A DNA stretch of 64,000 nucleotides from Thiohalocapsa sp. ML1 (GTDB lineage: Bacteria > Pseudomonadota > Gammaproteobacteria > Chromatiales > Chromatiaceae), in the NCBI RefSeq assembly GCF_001469165.1, contig NZ_JABX01000025.1, forward strand, positions 1 through 64,000, written 5' to 3'. A model generated the notes under the pieces. It saw nothing but the letters and a program-made list of their open reading frames with translations. It did not search any database and had not been told where the DNA came from. Of the stretch, positions 50,461-59,655 are shown one piece after another. A program made the translations under genes and the position numbers. Positions within the stretch are counted from its first letter, which is position 1, and every line of letters begins with the position of its first letter.

Positions 50461-52290
50461 ATGTTTACGTCCCCCGCGGTCCCCGTCATGGCTGGGCCGA
50501 AGCCGCCGGTGCCCGTCATCCCCGTTGACCTGCGTCGGCGGCTCTTCGCGGCGCTGGTGTCGGCCACGGTCCTCATCGCCACGGCACTGATGGTCTGGAC
50601 CCTGTCCGCCGGCGGTTTCGACGGCCTGGATATGCTGATCACCGTGCTGTTTGCGCTCACCGTGCCGTTCAACGCCATCGGCTTCTGGAACGGCGTCATC
50701 GGCTTTACGCTCGCCCGCCAGAGTCCGGACCTCGCCCGCGCCATCTGTCCGGCGCTGGCGGATGTGAACGACAGGAGCCCCATCAGCACTAGCACGGCGC
50801 TGCTGAGCTGTATCCGCAACGAGGACCCGACGACCGTCGGGCGCAATCTGGACATCATGATCGAGGCGCTGGTGGCGGCCGGCGCCGCCGAGCATATCCA
50901 CGTCTACGTGCTGAGCGACTCCGACTGGCCCGAGGTCATCGCCGCCGAGGAGGCCCGCATCGCGGCGCTCGCCGAGCACTGGCACGGCCGCATGGGGGTT
51001 ACCTACCGGCGCCGCGACGACAACCCGGGCTTCAAGGCCGGCAACATCCGGGACTTCTGCGAGCGCTGGGGTCATCGCCACGACTTCATGCTCGTGCTCG
51101 ATGCCGATAGCCTCATGGACGCGGACGTGATCCTGCGCATGATCCGCACCCTGCAGCAGGCCCCTGAGCTCGGCATCTTGCAGACGCTGATGGCCGGGCT
51201 GCCCACCACCAGCGCCTTTGCGCGGCCGCTGCAGTTCGGCATGCGGATGCTGATGAACGGCTTCACCGCCGGCAACGCCTGGTGGCAACAAGACGTGGGC
51301 CCGTACTGGGGCCACAACGCGCTGGTCCGCCTGCGGCCCTTCATCGAGCACTGCGACCTGCCGAAGCTGCCGGGCCGCGGCCCGCTGTCCGGCTGGGTCC
51401 TGAGCCACGACCAAGTCGAGGCCGCACTGATGCGCCGCGCCGGCTTTGAGGTGCGCGTGATGCTGCTGGAGAGCGGGAGCTGGGAGGAGATGCCGACCAC
51501 GCTGACGGAATACCTGCGCCGGGATCTGCGCTGGTGCCACGGCAACATGCAGTACTTCCGGCTGTTCGGCCTGCCCGGGCTGCATCCGCTGAGCCGCGTG
51601 AACTTAGGCCTGGCCACCGGCGGCTTCATCGGCTCCACCGCCTGGGTGCTCTTGATGCTGCTGTTTGCGGTGCCGCTGGCCTTCGACACGGGCACGGTCT
51701 TTCATCCTGGACCTGGGCTTGCAGTGTTCGCGCTCAGCATGGGCATGGCCTTCGCGCCGAAGCTCGCGGCGCTGGCGGAGGTAGCGCTGCACGCCGATGC
51801 GCGGGCGCGCTTCGGCGGCGGCCTCAGGCTAACGGTCGGCGCGCTCGGGGACATGCTGTTCTCGATGCTGATGGCGCCGATCCTCGCCGTCGGCCACGCG
51901 GTATTCATCACCCGGCTGGTCTTCGGCAGGGCGGCAGTGTGGGGCGCGCAGCGCCGCGCCGTGCACTGGGTGAGCCCGCTCACGGCGCTGCGCCGGCTCT
52001 GGCCGCAGACGCTGTTCGGCGCCATCGGCGTCGGCTGGTTCGCCTATTTCAGCCCGCCGGGGGCGCTGTTCTTCTCGCCGTTCTTCGCCATCGCGCTCCT
52101 CGCCGTACCCATCGCGTCGTTGACCTCCATCCCGATCCTCGGCCGCCTGCTCGCGCAGATCGGCCTCTGGCGCATCCCGGAAGAGACGGCACCGGCGCCG
52201 GCCGTGGCCGCGCTGCACCTGCCGGCGGTGGCCGTGCAGCCTTGCCTGCCGGCGCGGGTCGGTGAGGCCGCCCAGGAAGCCGTGGAGTAG
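50461..52290 (+). CDS. opgH: Glucans biosynthesis glucosyltransferase OpgH (MdoH)
   Basis: This 609-residue inner-membrane GT2 enzyme polymerises the glucan backbone of osmoregulated periplasmic glucans. It shows two N-terminal helices (LFAALVSATVLIATALMVWTL, MLITVLFALTVPFNAIGFWNG), the catalytic region LVLDADSLMDADVILRMIRTL (DXD), GPYWGHNALVRLRPFIEHCDLP, LSHDQVEAALMRRAGFEVRVM, YLRRDLRWCHGNMQYFRL (the R-RW motif) and four or more C-terminal helices. It is shorter than E. coli MdoH (847 residues), like the alphaproteobacterial form. No opgG is next to it. Confidence 0.93.
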   Translation: MFTSPAVPVMAGPKPPVPVIPVDLRRRLFAALVSATVLIATALMVWTLSAGGFDGLDMLITVLFALTVPFNAIGFWNGVIGFTLARQSPDLARAICPALADVNDRSPISTSTALLSCIRNEDPTTVGRNLDIMIEALVAAGAAEHIHVYVLSDSDWPEVIAAEEARIAALAEHWHGRMGVTYRRRDDNPGFKAGNIRDFCERWGHRHDFMLVLDADSLMDADVILRMIRTLQQAPELGILQTLMAGLPTTSAFARPLQFGMRMLMNGFTAGNAWWQQDVGPYWGHNALVRLRPFIEHCDLPKLPGRGPLSGWVLSHDQVEAALMRRAGFEVRVMLLESGSWEEMPTTLTEYLRRDLRWCHGNMQYFRLFGLPGLHPLSRVNLGLATGGFIGSTAWVLLMLLFAVPLAFDTGTVFHPGPGLAVFALSMGMAFAPKLAALAEVALHADARARFGGGLRLTVGALGDMLFSMLMAPILAVGHAVFITRLVFGRAAVWGAQRRAVHWVSPLTALRRLWPQTLFGAIGVGWFAYFSPPGALFFSPFFAIALLAVPIASLTSIPILGRLLAQIGLWRIPEETAPAPAVAALHLPAVAVQPCLPARVGEAAQEAVE

Positions 52291-52294
52291 GGCC

Positions 52295-53077
52295 ATGCCC
52301 CGCGCACGCCTCGCCTCGGCGCTGCGCGCGCGGCTGCCCGCGCCGCTGCGCGGCCTGATCGGCGTGCTGCGCTCCGTCGGCATCTACTACCGTCCGGACC
52401 GCGGCGAGGCGCTGGATCGTATGCATGCCCGCTTCGCCGGGCGCGGCGACTTGGCGTTCGACATCGGCAGCCACGTCGGCGACCGCATCGCGAGCTTTCG
52501 GCGGCTCGGCCTGCGCGTCGTCGCCGTGGAGCCGCAGCCGGTGCTGGCGCACCTTCTGCGGCTGATGTACGGCCTGGACCGGCAGGTGACGGTAGTCCAG
52601 GCCGCGGTCGGCGCGACGCCCGGCAAGCTCCGCATGCATCTGAACCTGGACAACCCCACGGTCAGTACCGCGTCGGCCGATTTCATCCAGGCCGCGGCCC
52701 ACGACCGCAACTGGCGGGGTCAGCGCTGGGAACGGCAGGTGACGGTGCCGGTGACAACGCTCGACGCGCTGATGGCACGCTTCGGCGAGCCGCGCTTCGT
52801 CAAGATCGATGTCGAGGGCTTCGAGGATCAGGTGCTCCAGGGCCTGAGCCGGGCGCCGGCGGCGTTGTCGTTCGAGCTCACGACCATCCAGCGGCCGGTG
52901 GCGCGCGCGGCGCTCGGCGAGTCTGCGCGGCTCGGATACCGCCGCTTCAACGCGGCGCTTGGCGAGAGTCAACACCTGCTGCATCCGACCTGGCTCGACG
53001 CCGCCGGCATCCGCGCCTGGCTCGACGCCCTGCCGCAGAGTGCGAACTCGGGGGATATCTACGCGCTGCGGGATTAG
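52295..53077 (+). CDS. FkbM family methyltransferase
   Basis: This 260-residue SAM-dependent methyltransferase shows LAFDIGSHVGDRIASFRRLGLRVVAVEPQPVLAHLLRLMYG (motif I and the acidic loop), VQAAVGATPGKLRMHLN, VPVTTLDALMARFGEPRFVKIDVEGFEDQVLQGLS and the typical FkbM end. I chose the start at 52295 with GGAG 10 bases upstream. It begins four bases after the opgH stop, so it is coexpressed; modification of the periplasmic glucan is a possible job, but the substrate is unknown. Confidence 0.88.
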   Translation: MPRARLASALRARLPAPLRGLIGVLRSVGIYYRPDRGEALDRMHARFAGRGDLAFDIGSHVGDRIASFRRLGLRVVAVEPQPVLAHLLRLMYGLDRQVTVVQAAVGATPGKLRMHLNLDNPTVSTASADFIQAAAHDRNWRGQRWERQVTVPVTTLDALMARFGEPRFVKIDVEGFEDQVLQGLSRAPAALSFELTTIQRPVARAALGESARLGYRRFNAALGESQHLLHPTWLDAAGIRAWLDALPQSANSGDIYALRD

Positions 53078-53139
53078 TGCTTTACCCTAACGTTCGGAGC
53101 GAATCGTCGAAGCACGTTCTTTATCACGGTTCTGATGCG

Positions 53140-54135
53140 ATGAGCGCGACACAAGCCACCACCGCCCGCGCCTTCTGGATCACCGGCCCGGAGCAAGGCG
53201 AGCTCCGCGCCGAGACGCTCCCGGCGCTGCCGGACGGCTGCGTGCGCATCGCGACCCGGTACAGCGGCATCAGCCGCGGCACCGAGTCGCTGGTGTTCCG
53301 CGCCGAGGTGCCGCCGAGCGAGTACGCCCGCATGCGTGCGCCCTTCCAGGCCGGCGACTTCCCGGCGCCCGTGAAGTACGGCTACATCAGCATCGGCGAG
53401 GTCATCGCCGGGCCGCCCGCGCTCGCCGGCCGCCTCGTCTACTGCCTGTATCCGCACCAGGACCGCTACCAGGTGCCGGCGGCTGCGGTGACGCCGCTGC
53501 CGGGGGGGCTGCCGCCGGGCCGCGCCGTGCTCGCGGCGAACCTGGAGACGGCCATCAACGGCCTCTGGGACGCGCCGCCGCGGCTCGGGGAGCGCATCGC
53601 CGTGGTCGGCGCCGGCACGCTGGGCTGCCTCGTCGCCTGGCTCGCGGCGCGCGTGCCGGGCACCCTGGTCGAGCTGATCGACACCAATCCAAGCCGCGCG
53701 GCGATCGCGGCGACGCTGGGCATCGGCTTCCGCACGCCGACTGCCGCGACCCCGGATGCGGATCTGGTCATCCACGCCAGCGGCAACCCGGCAGGGCTCA
53801 CCACGGCGCTCGGCCTCGCGGGCTTCGAGGCGACGGTGCTGGAGCTGAGCTGGTTCGGCGCCAAGCCCGTGAGCCTGCCGCTCGGCGAGGCCTTCCATCA
53901 GCGCCGGCTGACCATTCGCTCCTCTCAGGTGGGCAGCGTCGCGACCGCGCAGCGCCCGCGCTGGGATCATCGCCGGCGCTTCGCGCTGGCGCTGCGGCTG
54001 CTCGCGGAGCCCGCCGCCGAGGTGCTCGATGCGCTGATCACGGGCGAGGACGCCTTCGACGCGCTGCCCGCCGTGCAGGCGCGGCTCGCCCGCGACCCCG
54101 GCGACACCCTGACCCATCGCATCCGCTACGATTGA
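53140..54135 (+). CDS. MDR-family dehydrogenase without catalytic zinc site
   Basis: This 331-residue medium-chain dehydrogenase-like protein has [47 protein letters not shown], a Rossmann motif [42 protein letters not shown], and the structural end of the family. The Cys/GHE catalytic-zinc motif of alcohol dehydrogenases is absent. The family is annotated as zinc-binding dehydrogenase and is related to BchC-type dehydrogenases. It is the first gene of the five-gene cluster ending at 57060, 25 bases before the QueD-like gene; the substrate is unknown. Confidence 0.85.
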   Translation: MSATQATTARAFWITGPEQGELRAETLPALPDGCVRIATRYSGISRGTESLVFRAEVPPSEYARMRAPFQAGDFPAPVKYGYISIGEVIAGPPALAGRLVYCLYPHQDRYQVPAAAVTPLPGGLPPGRAVLAANLETAINGLWDAPPRLGERIAVVGAGTLGCLVAWLAARVPGTLVELIDTNPSRAAIAATLGIGFRTPTAATPDADLVIHASGNPAGLTTALGLAGFEATVLELSWFGAKPVSLPLGEAFHQRRLTIRSSQVGSVATAQRPRWDHRRRFALALRLLAEPAAEVLDALITGEDAFDALPAVQARLARDPGDTLTHRIRYD

Positions 54136-54160
54136 TCACCCACCGCACCGGGAGCCCCGC

Positions 54161-54571
54161 ATGTTCAGCTTGAGTGTCCGCGACCACATCATGATCGCCC
54201 ACAGCTTCCGCGGGGAGGTCTTCGGGCCCGCGCAGCGCCTGCACGGCGCGACCTTCGTGGTGGACTGCGAGGTGCGCCGCCCGGCGCTCGATGCCGACGG
54301 GCTGGTGGTCGATATCGGGCTGTTGTCGAAGGTGTTGGGCGAGGAGCTCGGCAAGCTCAACTACCGCAACCTCGACGACGAGCCCGCCTTCTCGGGGCAG
54401 AACACGACCACGGAGTTCTTGGCCCAAGCCATCTTTGTGCGCATGGCCGAGCGCATCGCCGCCGGCGATCTCGGCCCCGGCGCCGCCGGGCTCACGGCCA
54501 TGCGCGTGCAGCTCGCCGAGTCGCACGTGGCCTGGGCCGCCTACGAGGGGCCGCTCGGCGCCGCGGCGTGA
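54161..54571 (+). CDS. 6-pyruvoyl-tetrahydropterin synthase/QueD-like protein with altered zinc site
   Basis: This 136-residue protein has the T-fold order of QueD/6-PTPS: MIAHSF (His14), RLHGATF (His28), [35 protein letters not shown] and [14 protein letters not shown] (Glu120/His122). In true enzymes the second zinc segment reads HGHN; here the second His is Ala30, and no Cys stands between the His segments where the catalytic Cys normally is. So it probably binds or converts a pterin-like substrate by a different route. It stops within the GTG start of the glycosyltransferase gene. Confidence 0.88.
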   Translation: MFSLSVRDHIMIAHSFRGEVFGPAQRLHGATFVVDCEVRRPALDADGLVVDIGLLSKVLGEELGKLNYRNLDDEPAFSGQNTTTEFLAQAIFVRMAERIAAGDLGPGAAGLTAMRVQLAESHVAWAAYEGPLGAAA

Positions 54572-55614
54572 CCACGTTGCACCTGCTGCTGCCGGGCAGT
54601 CTCGATCAGCTCACCGGCGGCACGCTCTACGACCGGCGCATCGTAGCTGGCCTGCGTGCGCAGGGCCGCGCCGTCGGCGTGCATGAGCTGGATGGGGGCT
54701 TTCCGCAGCCCAGCGCGGCGGCGCTGGCCAGCGCCGACGCGGCCCTCGCGGGGCTGGCGGACGACGCGCCCACGATCATCGACGGGCTCGCCTTCGGCGC
54801 CATGCCGGAGGTCGCGGCGCGCCACGCCGCGCGACTGCGGCTCGTCGCCCTCGTGCACCATCCGCTCGCGCTGGAGACGGGGCTCGACGCTGCGCTTGCC
54901 GAACGCCTGCGCGCGAGCGAATCGGCCGCGCTCCGCCATGCCCGGCGCGTCATCGTCACGAGCCGGCAGACGGCACGGCTCCTCGCGGACTTCGACGTGC
55001 CCGCCGCGCGCATCCGCGTCGTCGAGCCGGGCACGGAGCCGGCGCCGCTCGCCATGGGCAGCGGCGGCGACGGGCCGCTGCGACTCGTCGCCGTCGGCAC
55101 CGTTACGCCGCGCAAGGGGCATCTGCTGTTGATTGAAGCGCTCGGCCGGCTCCGGCACCTCGACTGGCGGCTCGACTGTGCGGGCAGTCTGGACCGCGAC
55201 CCGACCACGGCGGCGGCGCTGCGGGCGCGCATCGAGGCGCTCGGGCTCGGTGAGCGCGTGCGGCTCTTGGGCGAGCTGCCGCCGGCGGCGCTGGAGCCCC
55301 ACTACGCGCGGGCGGACCTGTTCGTGCTCGCGAGCCTGTTCGAGGGCTACGGCATGGCCTACGCGGAGGCCCTGGCGCGCGGCCTGCCGGTGCTCGGCAC
55401 CACCGGCGGGGCCATCGCCGACACGGTGCCGGCGGATGCCGGACTGCTGGTGCCGCCGGGTGACGTCGAGGCGCTGCACGACGCGCTGGTGCGGCTCCTG
55501 ACCGACGCCGCGCTGCGCCGCGACCTCGCCGCCGGTGCCGCCCGCGCACGAGCGGGCTTGCCGGACTGGCCAGCCGCCGCCGCGCGCTTCGCGGAGGCCC
55601 TGGCCGATGTCTGA
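54568..55614 (+). CDS. GT4-type glycosyltransferase
   Basis: This 348-residue protein has a GT-B fold: N-terminal [31 protein letters not shown], and C-terminal [63 protein letters not shown] (the E-X7-E nucleotide-sugar motif). The start is a GTG overlapping the previous stop (GTGA). It may attach a sugar to the product of the QueD-like protein, judged only from the coupling. Methyltransferase follows with an 8-base overlap. Confidence 0.93.
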   Translation: MTTLHLLLPGSLDQLTGGTLYDRRIVAGLRAQGRAVGVHELDGGFPQPSAAALASADAALAGLADDAPTIIDGLAFGAMPEVAARHAARLRLVALVHHPLALETGLDAALAERLRASESAALRHARRVIVTSRQTARLLADFDVPAARIRVVEPGTEPAPLAMGSGGDGPLRLVAVGTVTPRKGHLLLIEALGRLRHLDWRLDCAGSLDRDPTTAAALRARIEALGLGERVRLLGELPPAALEPHYARADLFVLASLFEGYGMAYAEALARGLPVLGTTGGAIADTVPADAGLLVPPGDVEALHDALVRLLTDAALRRDLAAGAARARAGLPDWPAAAARFAEALADV

Positions 55615-56542
55615 CTTCAGCGACGACTGGCTCGCGCTGCGCGCGCCGGCGGACAGCGCGGCGCGGGCCGATGCGCTGGTGGCGGGCTTGGCCGGGCTCG
55701 CGTTGCCGGCGGACGGCGTGCTCGCCGTGACCGACCTCGGCTGTGGCACCGGCGCCAACCTGCGGCATTTGGCACCGCTGTTGGCAGCGCAGGGCTTCGC
55801 GCGACAGCGCTGGACCTGCCTCGATCACGACCCGGCATTGCTGGCGCGGCTGCCGGCGCGCACCGCCGAGTGGGCGCGGGGCCGCGGGCTCGGCTGCGCG
55901 GAGGTCCGCGCCGGGCTGCGCCCCGGCGCCGAGCTGGAGCTCGGCGCTCCGGCCGGCGCCGGCTGGTCGGCGGACGTGCGCACCGCGCGGCGCGACCTCG
56001 GCGATCTCAACGGGCTTCGGCTGCCGGCCGGCGGCCTCGTCACCGCCTCCGCGCTGCTGGATCTGGTCTCGGCACCCTGGCTGGATGCACTGCTGGCGCG
56101 CGCTTGGGCCACAGGCTCGGCGCTGCTGTTCGTGCTGAGCTACGACGGGCGCTGCGAGCTGGAGCCCGACCTTGCGGACGACGCCCAGGTCATCGACCTG
56201 GTGAACCGCCACCAGCGCACCGACAAGGGCTTCGGCCCGGCGCTCGGGCCGACGGCGGCGGCGACGGCCGCGGCGCGTTGCCGGACGCTGGGCTACCAAG
56301 TCGAGACAGCGCCGAGCGACTGGGACATCGGCGCCGAGGCGCCCGAGCTGCAGCGCGCGCTGCTCCGCGGCTGGCGCGACGCGGCGGCGGCCATCGCGGG
56401 GCCCGACCTGCCGGCGGCGCGCCTCGACGCCTGGCTCGACGCACGGCTCGCGGCGGTCGCGGCCGGGGCGTCGCGGCTCTTGATCGGGCATGTCGATCTG
56501 CTCGCGCTCTCCCCGGCCGCAGCCGAGCACCCTGCCGGATGA
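55607..56542 (+). CDS. Class I SAM-dependent methyltransferase
   Basis: This 311-residue protein has the SAM motif VTDLGCGTGANLRHLAPLL (Gly45-Gly49), the acidic loop RWTCLDHDPALLARLP and the post-I region LVTASALLDLVSAPWLDALL. The C-terminal 100 residues are specific to this group. It overlaps both neighbours (8 bases with the glycosyltransferase and four, ATGA, with the pyrophosphatase-like gene). The substrate is unknown; in context a glycosylated small molecule is likely. Confidence 0.88.
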   Translation: MSDFSDDWLALRAPADSAARADALVAGLAGLALPADGVLAVTDLGCGTGANLRHLAPLLAAQGFARQRWTCLDHDPALLARLPARTAEWARGRGLGCAEVRAGLRPGAELELGAPAGAGWSADVRTARRDLGDLNGLRLPAGGLVTASALLDLVSAPWLDALLARAWATGSALLFVLSYDGRCELEPDLADDAQVIDLVNRHQRTDKGFGPALGPTAAATAAARCRTLGYQVETAPSDWDIGAEAPELQRALLRGWRDAAAAIAGPDLPAARLDAWLDARLAAVAAGASRLLIGHVDLLALSPAAAEHPAG

Positions 56543-57060
56543 GCGACGATGCGCGCATCGCCCGCGCGCCCGACGCCCCCGAGGCGCTGCCGGTGCGCGT
56601 GCGCATCGAGATCCCGCGGGGCAGCTTCCGCAAGGTCGGCTCCACCGGGCGGCTCGACTTCCTGTCGCCGCTGCCCTGCCCGTTCAACTACGGCAGCATC
56701 GGCACGCGCATCGGCCTGGAGGGCGATCTGCTCGACGCCCTGGTGCTCGGCCCACGGCTCGCGGCGGGCACCGAGATCGACGCCTTCGCCTGCGGCGCCG
56801 TGCGCCTGGCCGACCGCGGGCTCCACGACGACAAGCTCATCTGCACGCTACGGCCGCTCGACACGGCGGGCGCCGTCCGCGCGCGGCGGCGGACGCTCGC
56901 GTTCTTTCGCGTCTACGGCTGGGCCAAGGGGCTGCTGAACCTCTGGCGCGGCCGACCCGGCCGCACCGGGCTCACCGGCTGGGTCAGCGCCGAGCAGGCC
57001 TGGCGCTGCTCGCGCCCCCTGGCGGAAATGGATTGGAGCGGGCCGCCGGTGCCGTTCTGA
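56539..57060 (+). CDS. Family I inorganic pyrophosphatase-like protein
   Basis: This 173-residue protein follows the soluble pyrophosphatase pattern: VRIEIPRGSFRKVG, PCPFNYGSIGTRIGLEGDLLDALVLGPRL (Asp63/Asp66, with Glu61 in place of the first Asp), and VRLADRGLHDDKLICTL (Asp92, Asp97, Asp98, Lys99). The identity is otherwise weak, and a basic extension replaces the usual end. It could remove diphosphate or hydrolyse a diphosphate-like intermediate of the cluster rather than do housekeeping. Start overlaps the methyltransferase stop (ATGA). Confidence 0.82.
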   Translation: MSDDARIARAPDAPEALPVRVRIEIPRGSFRKVGSTGRLDFLSPLPCPFNYGSIGTRIGLEGDLLDALVLGPRLAAGTEIDAFACGAVRLADRGLHDDKLICTLRPLDTAGAVRARRRTLAFFRVYGWAKGLLNLWRGRPGRTGLTGWVSAEQAWRCSRPLAEMDWSGPPVPF

Positions 57061-57078
57061 CCGGCGGCTCCGGCCCCG

Positions 57079-57933
57079 TCAGCGCAGGTTCTTCTTGTAG
57101 CTCGGGATCTTCGCGTTCAGCGCCTTCGAGAAGTTCGCGAACTCCATGGTCACGCTCGCCAGCTCCACGCCCTTGAAGTCCGCCCCGGCGACGTTCGCAC
57201 CGCGCAGGATCGCACCGCCGAGCACGGCACCGCTGAAGTCCACGCCGCTCAGGTTGGCGTTGCGGAAGTTGGCGTCCTGCACCGCGGCGTTCGTGAGGCG
57301 GGCGTTGCGCAGATCCGCGCCCTCGAAGTTGGCAAGGTTCGCCACCGTCAGGCCGCCCGGCTGCGCGGTGGTCAGGTCCGCGTCGTGCAGGCTGGCGCGC
57401 ACCAGGTTGGCATCGTTCAGGTGGCAGTCGCGCAGGTCCGCGCCGCACAGGTTGGCCTCGCGCAGGTTGGCCTTGATGAATAGCGCCCGGCCGGCGGACA
57501 CGTGGCAGAGATTGCTGTTCGAGAAGTCCGTGCCGCGCAGGTCGGCGGCGCTCAGGTCCGCCTGTTGCAGGCGCGCGTCGCGGATCTCGGCGTTACGTAG
57601 GTCGGCGCCGGTAAGCGTGGCACCGTTCAGGTTCGCGCCCGAGAGCACGACGGCCTGCGCCGGGCGGTCGGAGCCGCCGCGCACTCGGGTCAGGTCCGCA
57701 CCCGCCAGGTTGGCGTCGTTGAGATGCGCGCTCAGCAGCTTGGCGCCGACGAGCGTGGCGCCGCCCAAATCCGCGCCCACCAAGTCACTGAACTCCAGAT
57801 TGGCGCCGCTCAAGTCGGCCCCCGCGAGGTCGGCGCCGTCGAGGCGCATGTCGCGCAGATCCGCGCCGACCAGGTTGTCTGCATCGATGCTGGCGAGTAC
57901 CTCGCCCGTCTCTTTGTGCTTGATTTCGATCAT
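57079..57933 (-). CDS. Pentapeptide-repeat protein
   Basis: This 284-residue protein has more than forty A(D/N)LXX-type units from about residue 19 (NLVGADLRDMRLDGADLAGADLSGANL) to the end, which build a right-handed quadrilateral beta-helix. There is no signal peptide. The opening MIEIKHKETGEVLASIDADNL is typical of bacterial pentapeptide proteins with a short N-terminal hook. Some such proteins bind gyrase, but no function can be assigned here. It is convergent with the five-gene cluster, with an 18-base gap. Confidence 0.92.
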   Translation of the reverse strand: MIEIKHKETGEVLASIDADNLVGADLRDMRLDGADLAGADLSGANLEFSDLVGADLGGATLVGAKLLSAHLNDANLAGADLTRVRGGSDRPAQAVVLSGANLNGATLTGADLRNAEIRDARLQQADLSAADLRGTDFSNSNLCHVSAGRALFIKANLREANLCGADLRDCHLNDANLVRASLHDADLTTAQPGGLTVANLANFEGADLRNARLTNAAVQDANFRNANLSGVDFSGAVLGGAILRGANVAGADFKGVELASVTMEFANFSKALNAKIPSYKKNLR

Positions 57934-58017
57934 GGCCGACTCCTCATTATGGTTGTCCTCCCGCGACTGAATCTAGCACAGCGGCGCGGGGTTGGAGCTT
58001 GGCGCTGGGGTATGCTT

Positions 58018-58078
58018 TGCCGAGGGCCGCGGGCCGCGGGCCAAGGCGCGCCTTCCTTGGCCCTTGGCCCTTGGCCCC
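58018..58078. repeat. Heptamer hairpin (GGGCCGC/GGGCCAA facing CTTGGCC)
   Basis: GAGGGCCGCGGGCCGCGGGCCAAGG faces CCTTGGCCCTTGGCCCTTGGCCC, giving a hairpin of the same family as those in the ~195-bp repeats. It is 40 bases before the metY start, so it may affect expression. Confidence 0.8.
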
Positions 58079-58120
58079 CAAAGCGAACACCACGCCATCT
58101 CACGCGCAGAGGAGTGCACC

Positions 58121-59398
58121 ATGAAAATTGAAACCAAGGCGATCCACGCCGGCTTCCAGCCGGACCCGACCACCAAGGCGGTGGCGACGCCCATCTACCA
58201 GACCACCAGCTACGCCTTCGACGACACGCAGCACGGCGCGGACCTGTTCGACCTCAAGGTCGCGGGCAACATCTACACCCGCATCATGAACCCCACCAGC
58301 GACGTGCTCGAGCAGCGCGTCGCGGCGATGGAGGGCGGCGTCGCCGGGCTGGCGCTGGCGTCGGGCATGGCGGCGGTGACCTACTCGATCTTCACCATCG
58401 CGCAGGCGGGCGACAACATCGTCGCCACCACCACGCTCTACGGCGGCACCTACAACCTGTTTGCGCACACGCTGCCGCGGCTCGGCATCGACGTGCGCCT
58501 GGTGCCGCCGAACGACATCGCGGCCATGGAGGCGAAGATCGACGCCAAGACCCGCGCCGTGTTCTGCGAGTCCATCGGCAACCCGGCTGGCAACGTGGCG
58601 GATCTGAAGGCGATCTCGGACATGGCGCACAGCCACGGCGTACCCGTGATCGTGGACAACACGGTGCCGAGCCCGTACCTGTGCCGGCCCTTCGAGCACG
58701 GCTGCGACATCGTCGTGCACGCGCTGACCAAGTACATGGGCGGCCATGGCACCAGCATCGGCGGCGTGCTGGTGGACTCCGGCAAGTTCCCTTGGGCCGA
58801 GCACGCCGAGCGCTTCCCGATGCTGAACCAGCCGGACGTCTCCTACCACGGCGTCGTCTACACCGAGGCGCTCGGGCCGGCGGCCTACATCGGCCGTGCG
58901 CGGGTCGTGCCGCTCAGAAACATGGGCAGCGCCATTTCGCCCTTCAACAGCTTCCTGATCCTGCAGGGCATCGAGACGCTGCCCGTGCGCATGGACCGCC
59001 ACTGCGAGAACGCCATCAAGGTGGCCGAGTACCTGAAGGGCCACGCCAACGTGGAGTGGGTGCGCTACGCGGGCCTGCCGGACAGCCCGGACTATCCGCT
59101 GGTTGCCAAGTACATGGACGGCGCCAAGGCGAGCGCGATCCTGTCCTTCGGCATCAAAGGGGGCCGGGACGCTGGCGCCAAGTTCATCGACGCGCTGAAG
59201 CTCGCGGTGCGGCTGGTGAACATCGGCGACGCCAAGACGCTGGCCTGCCATCCGGCGACGACCACCCACCGCCAGCTCGGCCCCGACGAACTGGCCAGCG
59301 CTGGCGTGTCCGAGGACCTGGTGCGGCTGTCCATCGGCATCGAGCACATCGACGACATCATCGAGGATCTGGAGCAGGCGCTGGCCGCGGCGGGCTGA
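58121..59398 (+). CDS. metY: O-acetylhomoserine sulfhydrylase (aminocarboxypropyltransferase)
   Basis: This 425-residue PLP enzyme makes homocysteine from O-acetylhomoserine and sulfide. It shows ETKAIHAGFQPDPTTKAVATPIYQTTSYAFDDTQHGADLF, YTRIMNPTSDVLEQRVAAMEGGVAGLALASGMAA, VDNTVPSPYLCRPFEHGCDIVVHALTKYMGGHGTSIGG (PLP Lys) and the C-terminal SIGIEHIDDIIEDLEQAL. I chose the start at 58121 with AGAGGAG in front; a longer frame reads back through the repeat. Direct sulfhydrylation fits a sulfide-using organism. Confidence 0.95.
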   Translation: MKIETKAIHAGFQPDPTTKAVATPIYQTTSYAFDDTQHGADLFDLKVAGNIYTRIMNPTSDVLEQRVAAMEGGVAGLALASGMAAVTYSIFTIAQAGDNIVATTTLYGGTYNLFAHTLPRLGIDVRLVPPNDIAAMEAKIDAKTRAVFCESIGNPAGNVADLKAISDMAHSHGVPVIVDNTVPSPYLCRPFEHGCDIVVHALTKYMGGHGTSIGGVLVDSGKFPWAEHAERFPMLNQPDVSYHGVVYTEALGPAAYIGRARVVPLRNMGSAISPFNSFLILQGIETLPVRMDRHCENAIKVAEYLKGHANVEWVRYAGLPDSPDYPLVAKYMDGAKASAILSFGIKGGRDAGAKFIDALKLAVRLVNIGDAKTLACHPATTTHRQLGPDELASAGVSEDLVRLSIGIEHIDDIIEDLEQALAAAG

Positions 59399-59655
59399 GC
59401 GGGCGCCTCGGGTGACGCCGGGTTCGCGTCTGCGGCGGAGTCGGCCGTTTTCCCAGCGAAGCCGGGTGGCCGACATGTCGGGCTCTGCCGGCGCTGTCGC
59501 GACGAACCGGCGCACTTGCCGCGCCGGGCCGTCGCGATCTTTCAGCGGCGCATCGCCGCTGGATCGCCGATCTCGGGCAGTGCTGAGCGACAAGTCGAAA
59601 GGCACCCGCGCCTGCCGAAAAGCGCGGCGACCAGGCGACGCGCTGATCGCGCCGC

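Noticed and set aside
57934-58120. SAM or other riboswitch before metY
   Set aside because: The leader is short and made of a heptamer hairpin; no conserved riboswitch core was recognised.
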